Assembly (NCBI GenBank): GCA_934373635.1
Contig: CAKROZ010000001.1
Coordinates: 124,001-188,000, forward strand
Direction of reading: 5' to 3'
Source: an uncultured Eubacteriales bacterium
Lineage (GTDB): Bacteria > Bacillota > Clostridia > Oscillospirales > CAG-272
Length of the DNA stretch: 64,000 nt
The translations under genes and the position numbers were made by a program. The notes under the pieces were generated by a model, which had not been told where the DNA came from, did not search any database, and saw only the letters and a program-made list of their open reading frames with translations. This document shows positions 1 to 9,158 of this stretch, piece after piece. Positions within the stretch are counted from its first letter, which is position 1. The number at the start of each line of letters is the position of its first letter.

Positions 1-1
1 C

Positions 2-2776
2 ATCGAATTTTCCCGCCCGTGGTTTCTTCTCCTTCTGATCCCCGCATTGTTTGTGACCCTCTTCCCCTATTTTCGCCTGTCGAAGAAATTCCGCAGGAAT
101 CGCAACCGCGTGATCTCCACCGTGACGCACGCGATCGCCATGACCCTTTGCATCACCCTGATCGCGGGCATCACCTTCTCCTACGATCTGCCGAACCGTG
201 AAAACGAGCTTCTCGTCCTCATCGACCTCTCCGACAGCGGAGAAGAGAAGGAAGAGAAGAGAAACGATTTTCTCCAGTCGGTGGTAAACGCCTGCGACAG
301 AAATACGAGAATCGGCATTGTCTCCTTCGGCGCCGATGCGGTATATGCGGCACCTCTTTCTTACGATTCGCGCGAGGTGTATCGTCAGTACCTTTCGGCA
401 AAACGTCCCGACGCAAGTGCAACGGACATTGCGGGCGCCATCTCCTTCGCCGCGGAGCAGTTTGAACATCCGAAGTCGGCGAAGATCCTTCTTCTCTCCG
501 ACGGCATCGAGACGGACGGCACCGCGCTTTCCGCCGTAAAGCTCGCCGCCGCAAAGGGAATCAAGATCGACGTCGCGGCATTCCCCGAGGAAGAACACCG
601 CGAAATGCAAATCATAGGTGTCAAAATGCCGGAGGATAAGGTCGTTGTCGGACAGGAGATCAAGATCACTCTCACCGTCACGACGAACCTCACCGAGGAG
701 ACCGAGCTTCAGGTTTCGGTCAGTGATAAGGGCTACGCGAGCGGCTCGACCCGCGTTCGTCTGAAGGGCGGAACCGAAACCTTTGAGGTGCCGCACGTCT
801 TTCAGTCGGCGGGAATGCACGACATGATGTTTTCACTCGACCCCGTCGGGGATGTCGATACCGTCTCGGAAAACAATCTCTATCATTCTTATTTTAACAT
901 TCCCGTGTTTGAAAACGTTCTGATTCTCGAGAATATTCCGGGGGAGGCAGACAGCCTCGCCACCCTGCTCGGAGAGGATCGCTCAAACGTCACGGTCGTG
1001 AACATTCACACCGAATCCGATCGTGTCCCGAAAAGTGCAAAGGAGCTCTCGGCATACGAGGAGGTCGTTCTCGTCAATATGGCAAACTCCGACCTGAAGG
1101 GCACCGACATGCCGGAGAATTTCGTGGAGGCACTCTACGATTACGTTTATCATCTCGGCGGCGGACTGTTTACCGTCGGAGGGAAAAATGACCTCGGGCC
1201 CGACGGTCTGACCGAGGTGCCCCACGCCTACAATCGGGAGGATATGGCGGATACCCTCTTTTCGCAGATGCTTCCCGTGCAGGTGATTGATTACACGCCC
1301 CCCACCGCCGTGATGGTGGTTATCGACGCTTCGGGCTCCATGAGCTTGGGAAAATACGAGGCGGCACTCAGCGTGGCGCGTGAGATTGCCACTGCTCTGA
1401 CGACACGTGATTATTGCGGTGTCATGACCTTCAGCACGACCTCCGAGGAGGCAATCGAGGTTATCCCTGTCGCTCAGCGCGACAGACTCTATTATACCAT
1501 CGATCACCTGAAGCAGAGCGGTGACGGTGGCGGCGGCACTGTTTTTTCGGGTGCCATCGACCGCGCGGGCAGGACCCTTTCTACCCTCCCCGTCGAGCGC
1601 AGACACATCGTTTTGATTACGGACGGCAACCCCTCCGACCACCTCGACGAGGAATCGCGGGACGACCCGAATTCCTTCGGCAGATACATCGATTATAACT
1701 ACAATATCGCAAATGTCACGATGTCCGTCTTCACGGTCGCCATGGCGGGTGACCGCGAGATGATGCGAAAGACGGCGGAGCGTGCCCACGGCAACTATTA
1801 CGACATTCCCGAAAGCGCGTTCGATACGCTTCCCACCCTCGCAAGACAGGATCTCGCCTCGGCGCAGATCGCCGAGCTTGCCGACGGGCTGAAATTCTCC
1901 CCGAAGATCAAGGATCAGTCCTCGATCTTCGTCGGCATCGATTCCACGATGAAGATCCCCACCCTCTCGGGCTACTACGGCACGAAGGCGCGGGAGGGCG
2001 CAAAGGTGCCCCTCTTCTACGAATACGTCCCGATCTACGCCGAATGGAACTTCGGCGCGGGACGAGTCGGCAGTTTTCTCTCCGATCTCGGCGGCGCATG
2101 GTCACAGGATTTCATGACCGATGACGTCGGTGCGCGACTTGTGAAGAACATCGCGGAGAGTCTCGCCCCGGCGGAAGAGATAGAGCCCGACCGCATGGAG
2201 ATTACCGTGAGGGAAGAGGCGGACAATTATACCCGTCGGTTGAATGTTTACACCTCTCTCGGTGAGGGAGAGAGCGTTTTCGTTACGGTGAAGCCCGAAT
2301 CGGAGGGTGCCCTCCGAGCCTATGACAGCACTTTCGGGAGCGTACCCGTCACCCCGCTCGGTGACAATGTCGGCTTCACCTTCCGCCTCATCGCGGGCGG
2401 GGTCTATAAAATTACGGTGGAGAAGCGAAATGCCGACGGGCAGGTGCTCGCCTCCCGTTCGCTTCGCGAGACCTTCTCCTATTCAAAGGAATATCTCAGA
2501 TTTTTACCCGAGGGAACGGGTGAGACCCTTCTTGCCTCCCTCGCCGAAAACGGAAACGGGGAGATACTCTCCGACCCCGTCGGTGCCTTCGCCGGATTTG
2601 CGAAGGTGATTTCGGTCGTGACCGACCCGCGCCTTGTCCTCCTCGTTCTCGCCATCCTCTGCGTTCTGATCGACGTCGCGGTCCGTAAATTCAAATTCAA
2701 GTGGATTCACGAGCTCGTGCGGGACAGAAAGCGCGAAAAAGAACTTACAAAAGAAAACGGGAGCACCGACGCGTGA
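2..2776 (+). CDS. vWA-domain membrane protein, 5' end outside the window
   Basis: The reading frame is open from the first codon of the window, so the true start lies upstream. The visible part is about 924 residues. An N-terminal hydrophobic stretch and a second one at about residues 41-60 precede a first von Willebrand A-like region with a degenerate metal site (DLSDS, near residue 72). A middle region (about 295-430) resembles the class I glutamine-amidotransferase-like fold found in such proteins. A second vWA domain has an intact MIDAS motif, DASGS, at residues 442-446. A C-terminal membrane segment (about 875-895) is followed by a basic, charged tail. The architecture resembles two-vWA BatA-like or YfbK-like proteins with membrane anchors. 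Metal-dependent ligand binding outside the membrane is inferred; the ligand is unknown. The next gene starts 23 bp downstream. Confidence 0.8.
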   Translation: MEFSRPWFLLLLIPALFVTLFPYFRLSKKFRRNRNRVISTVTHAIAMTLCITLIAGITFSYDLPNRENELLVLIDLSDSGEEKEEKRNDFLQSVVNACDRNTRIGIVSFGADAVYAAPLSYDSREVYRQYLSAKRPDASATDIAGAISFAAEQFEHPKSAKILLLSDGIETDGTALSAVKLAAAKGIKIDVAAFPEEEHREMQIIGVKMPEDKVVVGQEIKITLTVTTNLTEETELQVSVSDKGYASGSTRVRLKGGTETFEVPHVFQSAGMHDMMFSLDPVGDVDTVSENNLYHSYFNIPVFENVLILENIPGEADSLATLLGEDRSNVTVVNIHTESDRVPKSAKELSAYEEVVLVNMANSDLKGTDMPENFVEALYDYVYHLGGGLFTVGGKNDLGPDGLTEVPHAYNREDMADTLFSQMLPVQVIDYTPPTAVMVVIDASGSMSLGKYEAALSVAREIATALTTRDYCGVMTFSTTSEEAIEVIPVAQRDRLYYTIDHLKQSGDGGGGTVFSGAIDRAGRTLSTLPVERRHIVLITDGNPSDHLDEESRDDPNSFGRYIDYNYNIANVTMSVFTVAMAGDREMMRKTAERAHGNYYDIPESAFDTLPTLARQDLASAQIAELADGLKFSPKIKDQSSIFVGIDSTMKIPTLSGYYGTKAREGAKVPLFYEYVPIYAEWNFGAGRVGSFLSDLGGAWSQDFMTDDVGARLVKNIAESLAPAEEIEPDRMEITVREEADNYTRRLNVYTSLGEGESVFVTVKPESEGALRAYDSTFGSVPVTPLGDNVGFTFRLIAGGVYKITVEKRNADGQVLASRSLRETFSYSKEYLRFLPEGTGETLLASLAENGNGEILSDPVGAFAGFAKVISVVTDPRLVLLVLAILCVLIDVAVRKFKFKWIHELVRDRKREKELTKENGSTDA

Positions 2777-2799
2777 CTCGGAAAGGAAGGAAACCTCAT

Positions 2800-5631
2800 A
2801 TGAAACGCATATCGCACCTGCTTCTGCTGTGCCTTGCCGTCTGTATGCTCTTCCTCCTTGCGGGGTGCGGCGGCGAGTCGCTCGCGACGCCGAAGAGAGT
2901 CGCGGTCGACGGGATAAAGCTCACGCTTGACTGGCAGGCGGTGAAGAACGCCGCCTACTATACCGTGGAGATTACCTCCGCGGAAGGAACGGAGGAAAAG
3001 GACTCCGGGAAAAACATCTATTCTCTCGAACATCTGAAGGAAGGAAGCTACACCCTTCGGGTGAAGGCGGTCGTCGGCGGCTCGGACGAGGAGCATAAGG
3101 ATTCCGATTGGTCGGAGCCCGTCTCCTTCACGAGAGAGCACGAGACGGGACTCACCTTCACGCTGATCGACGGAGGCACCGCCTTTGCGGTCAGCGGGCT
3201 CGGCTCGGCGGAGGGGGATATTACCGTCCCCGACACCTATCGCGGGCTTCCCGTTACGGCGGTCGCCGAGCGCGCCTTCTATAACAAAAATGCCCTGACA
3301 CGCATTACCCTCGGTGACAACGTGACTTCCATCGGGAAGCAGGCATTTGCCAACTGCTCCTACCTTACCCTTGCCAACCTGCCGAAGAATCTGACCTTTC
3401 TCGGCGCGCAGGCATTTCAGAGCTGTCGTACGCTCGAGGCTCCCGTTCGTATCCCGAGCGGGGTCAGGGAGGTAGGTGCGCAGGCATTCGAGTATTGTCG
3501 CAAGATTCCGTCGGTCGAATTCGAAGAGGGCGTCACGGCAATCGGTGAGGGAGCATTCGGCGGGTGTGAAGCCCTGACGGAGCTGACCCTGCCGGATACC
3601 GTAAAGAGCATCGGCGAAAGTGTCTTTTCCCGTTGCATCGCCCTGCAATCGGTCAGGATCGGCAACGGCATCGAAAGTCTTCCGAGGGATGCCTTTCGCG
3701 CCTCGGACGCGCTTACGACCGTGACGCTCGGTATCGCAGTGCGTGAGATCGGTGAGTACACCTTTGCCGATTGCGTAAGCCTTGCGGATGTTACCCTGTC
3801 CGATGCCGTCGAGACGGTCGGCGCGTATGCCTTTTCGGGCTGTGCGGCACTTTCCGGATTTTCACATATCGGCGATGCCCTTCGTTCGATCGGGCGGGGT
3901 GCCTTCACAAACACGGGCTTCTTTGCCGATGGGACGGATACCGTCTATGTCGGCACGTGGCTTGTCGGCTGCAAGAGCGGAGACATGAGCAGGAATTCCG
4001 TGAAGGACGGGACCGTCGGCATCGCCGATTACGCCCTTGCGGGATGCGAAAAATTCGGAGATGCTCTGATTCTGCCAGACAGTGTGAAGTACATCGGCAA
4101 GGGAGCCTTCTCCGATTGCAAGAAGCTGACAGCCGCCGTCATCGGAAGCGGCGCGTGCTCACTCGGTGACCGCGCGTTTGCGGGGTGCGCGGCACTGACC
4201 CGCGTCATTCTCGGCTCCTATCGGACGGGCAGCGGTACGGGGCTTGACGAGAGCTCGCTTACCTCCATCGGCGATTACGCCTTTCTCTCCTGCGTGAACC
4301 TTTTGTCTGTCGACATTCCCGAGACGGTGGAGAGAATCGGTATGTTCGCCTTCCGCGATACAAAGCTGTATACCGCGTCGGATCGTGATGTCTATGCGGG
4401 AAATTGGTACGTGGAATGTAAGTCGGAGTATGCTTACGGTACGCTTGCGATTTCCGACGGAACGATCGGAATTGCCGATTATGCGTTCTACCGCTGCAAG
4501 TCGCTGACCTCGGTGAAGATTCCCGACAGCGTGAAAACCATCGGGCGCAGTGCCTTTTATCAATGTATGACCCTTTCCCGTGTCACGCTGCCCGCTACTC
4601 TTACGGAAATCAAGGACTATACCTTCTATCTTTGTGAGGAATTGATTCTTCCGGAGCTTCCCCTGACCCTCGTCCGCATCGGGCGCAGTGCGTTCTATAA
4701 ATGCCAGCTCACGGCGGCGAATGCCGCGGAAGGGGAACGCCGTCTTCTCATTCCCGACGGGGTTTCGGAGATTGGCGATTATGCCTTCTATTATTGTACC
4801 TTCACCTATGATGACCGCACAACGGGAGAGAAGACCGCCGGCGGTATTACCTCTCTCATTCTCGGAGACGGTGTCGCGAGAATCGGCGCACAGGCGTTCG
4901 CGGGAATTGCGACGCTTGAGCGCGTTACCTTCGGTGCGACGGTCGCAACGGTCGGGGAGAAGGCATTCTATAAATGTACGTCTTTGAAAACGGTGGAAAT
5001 GAACGAAGGGCTTCTTTCCCTCGGTACCCGCGCTTTTGCTCGCTGTACGGCACTTGAGAGCATCTCTCTCCCTGCCACCCTGACCGATGTCGGTGCGTAT
5101 GCCTTCTATCGGTGCGGGAGCGTGAAGAGTGTTTCGCTCGGAGGCTCGCATCGCATCGGCGACGCGGCGTTCCTCGGACTTTCCCTGGTATCGGAGCTGA
5201 CCATCCCGGAGACTCTCACAGATATCGGGAAACAGGCGTTTCGCGGGATGTCCTCGCTGAAAATGGTTTATTTGCCAACAACTGTTTGCAATATAGGCGC
5301 ACATGCTTTTTACGGATGTCGGAATCTGACGCTTTATGTAGCGGCGGAAACCGATGGTGAAGGCTATGACGCGAGATGGAATTCCTCCTACCGTCCCATC
5401 GCGTATTCCGCTGCGCTGGATGAGGGAGGCAACCTCTACTCCTTCTTAACGGCGGCGGGCGGCGTCGCGAATCTGAATGCCGTCACGGCACTTTCCGTCC
5501 CCGCGCGCGAGGGGTGCACTTTCGTCGGATTTTCGACCACCCCCTACGGGGAGCCTTCCTATACGGTAGCGACGCTTGTCTCCGCTCCCGCGGGCATCCG
5601 TCTTTATGCCGTCTATACGCGTGAGGCCTGA
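2800..5631 (+). CDS. BspA-like (TpLRR) leucine-rich repeat lipoprotein
   Basis: I chose the ATG at 2800 because a GGAAGGAA ribosome site precedes it and it opens a lipoprotein signal peptide with lipobox LAGC (Cys23). An earlier in-frame start would lie inside the preceding gene. The 943-residue product has a fibronectin III-like domain (about 28-110), then roughly 750 residues of BspA/Treponema-type leucine-rich repeats (LRR_5) with the recurrent pattern 'IGxxAFxxC..L..V.LP..V..IG'. It ends in an InlB-like repeat. Proteins of this family are surface-exposed and often bind host or bacterial ligands. The ligand here is unknown. It sits in a co-directional run of exported proteins. Confidence 0.9.
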   Translation: MKRISHLLLLCLAVCMLFLLAGCGGESLATPKRVAVDGIKLTLDWQAVKNAAYYTVEITSAEGTEEKDSGKNIYSLEHLKEGSYTLRVKAVVGGSDEEHKDSDWSEPVSFTREHETGLTFTLIDGGTAFAVSGLGSAEGDITVPDTYRGLPVTAVAERAFYNKNALTRITLGDNVTSIGKQAFANCSYLTLANLPKNLTFLGAQAFQSCRTLEAPVRIPSGVREVGAQAFEYCRKIPSVEFEEGVTAIGEGAFGGCEALTELTLPDTVKSIGESVFSRCIALQSVRIGNGIESLPRDAFRASDALTTVTLGIAVREIGEYTFADCVSLADVTLSDAVETVGAYAFSGCAALSGFSHIGDALRSIGRGAFTNTGFFADGTDTVYVGTWLVGCKSGDMSRNSVKDGTVGIADYALAGCEKFGDALILPDSVKYIGKGAFSDCKKLTAAVIGSGACSLGDRAFAGCAALTRVILGSYRTGSGTGLDESSLTSIGDYAFLSCVNLLSVDIPETVERIGMFAFRDTKLYTASDRDVYAGNWYVECKSEYAYGTLAISDGTIGIADYAFYRCKSLTSVKIPDSVKTIGRSAFYQCMTLSRVTLPATLTEIKDYTFYLCEELILPELPLTLVRIGRSAFYKCQLTAANAAEGERRLLIPDGVSEIGDYAFYYCTFTYDDRTTGEKTAGGITSLILGDGVARIGAQAFAGIATLERVTFGATVATVGEKAFYKCTSLKTVEMNEGLLSLGTRAFARCTALESISLPATLTDVGAYAFYRCGSVKSVSLGGSHRIGDAAFLGLSLVSELTIPETLTDIGKQAFRGMSSLKMVYLPTTVCNIGAHAFYGCRNLTLYVAAETDGEGYDARWNSSYRPIAYSAALDEGGNLYSFLTAAGGVANLNAVTALSVPAREGCTFVGFSTTPYGEPSYTVATLVSAPAGIRLYAVYTREA

Positions 5632-5707
5632 ATGTCCGTCGCAACGCTTTTTTCGGGTACCCGTACCCTGAGAATATTTTATTCTTTCATTCGGAAAGGA
5701 ACACAGT

Positions 5708-8700
5708 ATGATGAAAAAACTCACTGCCCTTGCGGCAACTCTCCTTCTGACGCTCGGTGTCCTGCTTCTTTGCACCTCCTGTGGCGGAGTAAAGGAGCTG
5801 TCCGTCGACACGGAGCACCTGCCGCAGACCGTATTCGTTGCGGGCAACGAGCTTGACCTGTCGGCAGGCTCTCTGCTCGCCGACGGCAAGGCGGTTCCCC
5901 TCACCGATCCTGAGGTGACGGTGACGGGGTATGACAAAGACACCGTCGGAAAGCAGACCCTCACCATTACGTATAAAGGAGCGGAAACCACTCTTGACAT
6001 TACCGTCGCCCCCCGCTTCGAGACGGCGGAGAAATACCTTTATTTCGTCGGGGAGACGATAGATGCCGTCGGTGTCCGTCTGCGCGTGACGCGGGACAAC
6101 GGAACGAACTTCTCCGTCTCCGTCGGGGACGAGGGCGTTGAGGTCACGGGCTTCACCACCGCCGCTGCGACCGACGCGCTGACGCTGAATATCGCGTGCC
6201 GCAACGAGGGCACCGATTATACGGGTAGTTTTGCGGTCATGGTCGCCGACCCTGCCGTCTCCTTCAAGAACCCGAGAAAGACCTCCTACGGCAGTCACGA
6301 GACGACGATCGACCCCACGGGCGCGAGCCTCACTCTGAAGAGCGCGGACGGAAAGACCACGCGCAATATCTCCTCGGACACGCTGACCTTCGCGGGCTAT
6401 GACCCCTCTCTCGCGACCGAGACGGAGCCCTCCGTCACCGAGACCGTCAGAGTCCTGTGGCACGGCAGAGAGATGGCGACCTTCACCGTCACCGTCAATT
6501 ATAGCGACGTCTCGCGCGTCAAGGCGGCGGCGAATACCCTCTCCGCCATCGATTGGTCGCATTACGATTATCCGAAGGACGGAAAAATGTACGTGCCCGA
6601 GGGCGTGACCGACGCGGACGGAAAGCTCGCGATGCGCACGCTCGAGCTCTATTACTCCCTTACGTCAAAGGATGCGGACTTTATTCTGCCTGCAGAGCTC
6701 GACTCGATTGCCCGTCTTGCGGTGATCTACGGCTATAACGAATTTTACGCTGCAATCAAGCGTGCATACGCCGACGTCTTTGTTCTCGGCTTGGATAGCG
6801 GCTCGGTCTACCTCGAATACACCTGCGAGGATATCGACACCGCCCGCGCGGGACTTGCAAAGCTCCTCGCGGCGGAGGATGAGGATACAAAGCTTATCTA
6901 TCGCTACGGCAACCTTCTGAAAAACGAAAAACTGAGTCAGAAGTGCGGCGAGACCGTGATTTACAAGGGTGCCGAGATGGACGGGCAGGCGGTCGATCTT
7001 GCCGTCGGGCACCTCATGACCATTCTCTACGATTCCTCCTTCTTTACGAAGATTGAGCACGTGCTCGAAAAGATGATTGCGATTCCCGCCCTTCTCGATG
7101 TTCCCGTCGACTGGGCGGCGGACACTCTCTCCGAGTATGTCGATGCAATCGAGGCGGTCTATACGAAATTCGTTGAAATCAGCCTGAGCGATGCGACCGA
7201 CGGCGGCATTTACGGCATCGTCAACTCGTGGCGCGAAAAGCAGGATATTTTCGAAATTCTCTACCGCTATTATTACGGCGTGATGAAGGATACCGACGAG
7301 ACCGTTGCATCGACGGCGGCAAAGAAGCTCAATAAGCTCGTTGACTTTTACCTTCCGGGCAGGCTCGAGGAGCTTCGTTTCACGGTTCTTTCCGCGGCAC
7401 TGGTGCAGGAGCAGATGCGCACGGCGGCACAACAGGTGCAGCAGTACGGACAGCTGCCATCCCTCATGGAGAGCACGATGTTCTTCTCCTTCTATCATGA
7501 GACGACGGGCATTATCGCCGACCTTGTCGCGGAGGATGACGAAATGTATCTTTTCCTCTATGCGAGCGTGTTTGCACAGTCGGTACTCTCCCTTCAGGTC
7601 GGCTCCTACGGTTATTACGCACTTCAGGGCACCTCTGCTTTCGATGAAGCCTGCATCGCCATTCTGAAGGAATATCGCTCAATCTGGGAGGAATGCGGAA
7701 AGACCAAGGGCTACGAGAACAGTGAGGAATTCTCGGCGAGAGTCGACGCGATGTTCCGTGCATTCGTCGCCCTTCGTCAGACGCAGCAAAGGAATATCCT
7801 CTCCGCCATCAATTATCTCTACGGCTCCGTTGAATTTTGGGCACTCTATCCCTCCGAGGACGGACTGTATTCCAAATTTGCCTCTTACATTTACGCGACC
7901 TACGTTTCCGCGCTCGGACTTCGGCTGACGGAGAAGGAGATTGACGGGGAAAAGGTGCTTGTCTACGACGATCCTGCGTATGATCTGTTCCTTAATCTCA
8001 TGGGGGCGACGGAATCTTTTGCAAACGGAATTTACTCAAACTTCTATCACTTTATGACCGACGCCGAGAATCTTTATTCCTCCCTCACCGCGGAGAAGAA
8101 GAGCCTCTTTGACGGGAAGCTCGGCTTCCTCTACACCTCCTGCCATGAAAAATTCAGCCACCTCACCGTGACGACCGAGGGAGAAGGGAAGGTCTACACC
8201 ACCTTCAACGGCGTCACCCCCGATGAGGAGTGGCAGGCGGTTTTCGACTCCCTCTCGAATGAGCTGACCCGCATTTCCTGGGCGAAAATGTTTATCGAGG
8301 AGCTATCGGAGATAACGGGACAGTCCATTCCGATGTATCTTGCCTACCTCGCCTCCTATGAGAGAGTCCTTCGCTATGAAGAGCAGATTCTCTCGTCGGG
8401 CAATGCGGATGCTCTCACTTATTACTATCATTACTCTTCCTATACGGAGAAGGAGAAAGAGAACGTGAGTCCCTCTTTTTCGCTTTCCGAGCGTGTCTAC
8501 GATGCCCGCGGCGATTATCAAAGGTATCTTCTTCTCCTCGGTGTGGACGAAAAGGAGTACGAGGAGAGGTCGACCGCTCTTCGCACATTCCTTGCGAAGT
8601 ATGCCGATTACCTCTGGACGGCGGCGAACTCCATGGGAGCGCTCGACCCGCTCACCGAAACGCAGGCGTTCTCCATGGATGCCGCATCGCTGAAAGCCAT

Positions 8701-9091
8701 GTTCGCCGACTTCCGTGCACTTTCCGCGGACGAGAAATATCTGATGCTGAAGCTGGATTCGCTGAACCTCTACTACGGCGGGCTGGAAGCCCACTTTGCC
8801 TCTCTTTGGAAGTCGTCGCATCCAACGCTTTCGGCTCGTGCTTCCGCACTTCTCGCAGCCGAGCTCGCCTACTTCTCCTATGAGGCATCTCCGGACGGAA
8901 CCGTTACCGATAAGGACGGCAATGTCATGACGACGAAGGAGTACGCACTCTCCGTGTGGGAGGCCTTCAATATGGCAGATTCGCTCGATTCGGAGGAAGC
9001 CGCCCTCTTCAATCCCTATTTCGAAGAGATGGAAAACACTTATCGGAGCATCTTTTCCGCACTGTCTGCCGAGCCCGACGCCGAAGGATAA
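5708..9091 (+). CDS. Large lipoprotein with Ig-like (group 3) domains, function unknown
   Basis: The start follows a GGAAAGGAAC ribosome site; two adjacent Met codons (5708 and 5711) are possible. The signal peptide ends at Cys25 in the context LCTSC, a slightly atypical lipobox because the -3 residue is Cys. Residues about 30-280 contain two or three bacterial Ig-like group 3 domains, recognisable by 'GYDKDTVGKQTLTITYKG'-type strands. The remaining roughly 830 residues look predominantly helical and rich in Tyr, Leu and Ala, and I do not recognise a family. No catalytic motif stands out. Its place between an LRR lipoprotein and a surface protease suggests an extracellular role. Confidence 0.75.
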   Translation: MMKKLTALAATLLLTLGVLLLCTSCGGVKELSVDTEHLPQTVFVAGNELDLSAGSLLADGKAVPLTDPEVTVTGYDKDTVGKQTLTITYKGAETTLDITVAPRFETAEKYLYFVGETIDAVGVRLRVTRDNGTNFSVSVGDEGVEVTGFTTAAATDALTLNIACRNEGTDYTGSFAVMVADPAVSFKNPRKTSYGSHETTIDPTGASLTLKSADGKTTRNISSDTLTFAGYDPSLATETEPSVTETVRVLWHGREMATFTVTVNYSDVSRVKAAANTLSAIDWSHYDYPKDGKMYVPEGVTDADGKLAMRTLELYYSLTSKDADFILPAELDSIARLAVIYGYNEFYAAIKRAYADVFVLGLDSGSVYLEYTCEDIDTARAGLAKLLAAEDEDTKLIYRYGNLLKNEKLSQKCGETVIYKGAEMDGQAVDLAVGHLMTILYDSSFFTKIEHVLEKMIAIPALLDVPVDWAADTLSEYVDAIEAVYTKFVEISLSDATDGGIYGIVNSWREKQDIFEILYRYYYGVMKDTDETVASTAAKKLNKLVDFYLPGRLEELRFTVLSAALVQEQMRTAAQQVQQYGQLPSLMESTMFFSFYHETTGIIADLVAEDDEMYLFLYASVFAQSVLSLQVGSYGYYALQGTSAFDEACIAILKEYRSIWEECGKTKGYENSEEFSARVDAMFRAFVALRQTQQRNILSAINYLYGSVEFWALYPSEDGLYSKFASYIYATYVSALGLRLTEKEIDGEKVLVYDDPAYDLFLNLMGATESFANGIYSNFYHFMTDAENLYSSLTAEKKSLFDGKLGFLYTSCHEKFSHLTVTTEGEGKVYTTFNGVTPDEEWQAVFDSLSNELTRISWAKMFIEELSEITGQSIPMYLAYLASYERVLRYEEQILSSGNADALTYYYHYSSYTEKEKENVSPSFSLSERVYDARGDYQRYLLLLGVDEKEYEERSTALRTFLAKYADYLWTAANSMGALDPLTETQAFSMDAASLKAMFADFRALSADEKYLMLKLDSLNLYYGGLEAHFASLWKSSHPTLSARASALLAAELAYFSYEASPDGTVTDKDGNVMTTKEYALSVWEAFNMADSLDSEEAALFNPYFEEMENTYRSIFSALSAEPDAEG

Positions 9092-9108
9092 GACAATACT
9101 TTCAACCT

Positions 9109-9134
9109 CCGCTCCCCGAAGATGAGGGGAGCGG
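9109..9134 (+). other. Intercistronic stem-loop
   Basis: CCGCTCCCC and GGGGAGCGG form a perfect 9-bp stem with an 8-nt loop, between the stop of the Ig-like lipoprotein and the ribosome site of the subtilase. No T-tract follows, so it looks more like an mRNA-stabilising or processing hairpin than a terminator. Confidence 0.5.
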
Positions 9135-9158
9135 AACACGCGAATTTCGGAGGAATGT

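Noticed and set aside
3648..5304. Minus-strand frames opposite the TpLRR lipoprotein
   Set aside because: Shadows of the repetitive LRR coding sequence.
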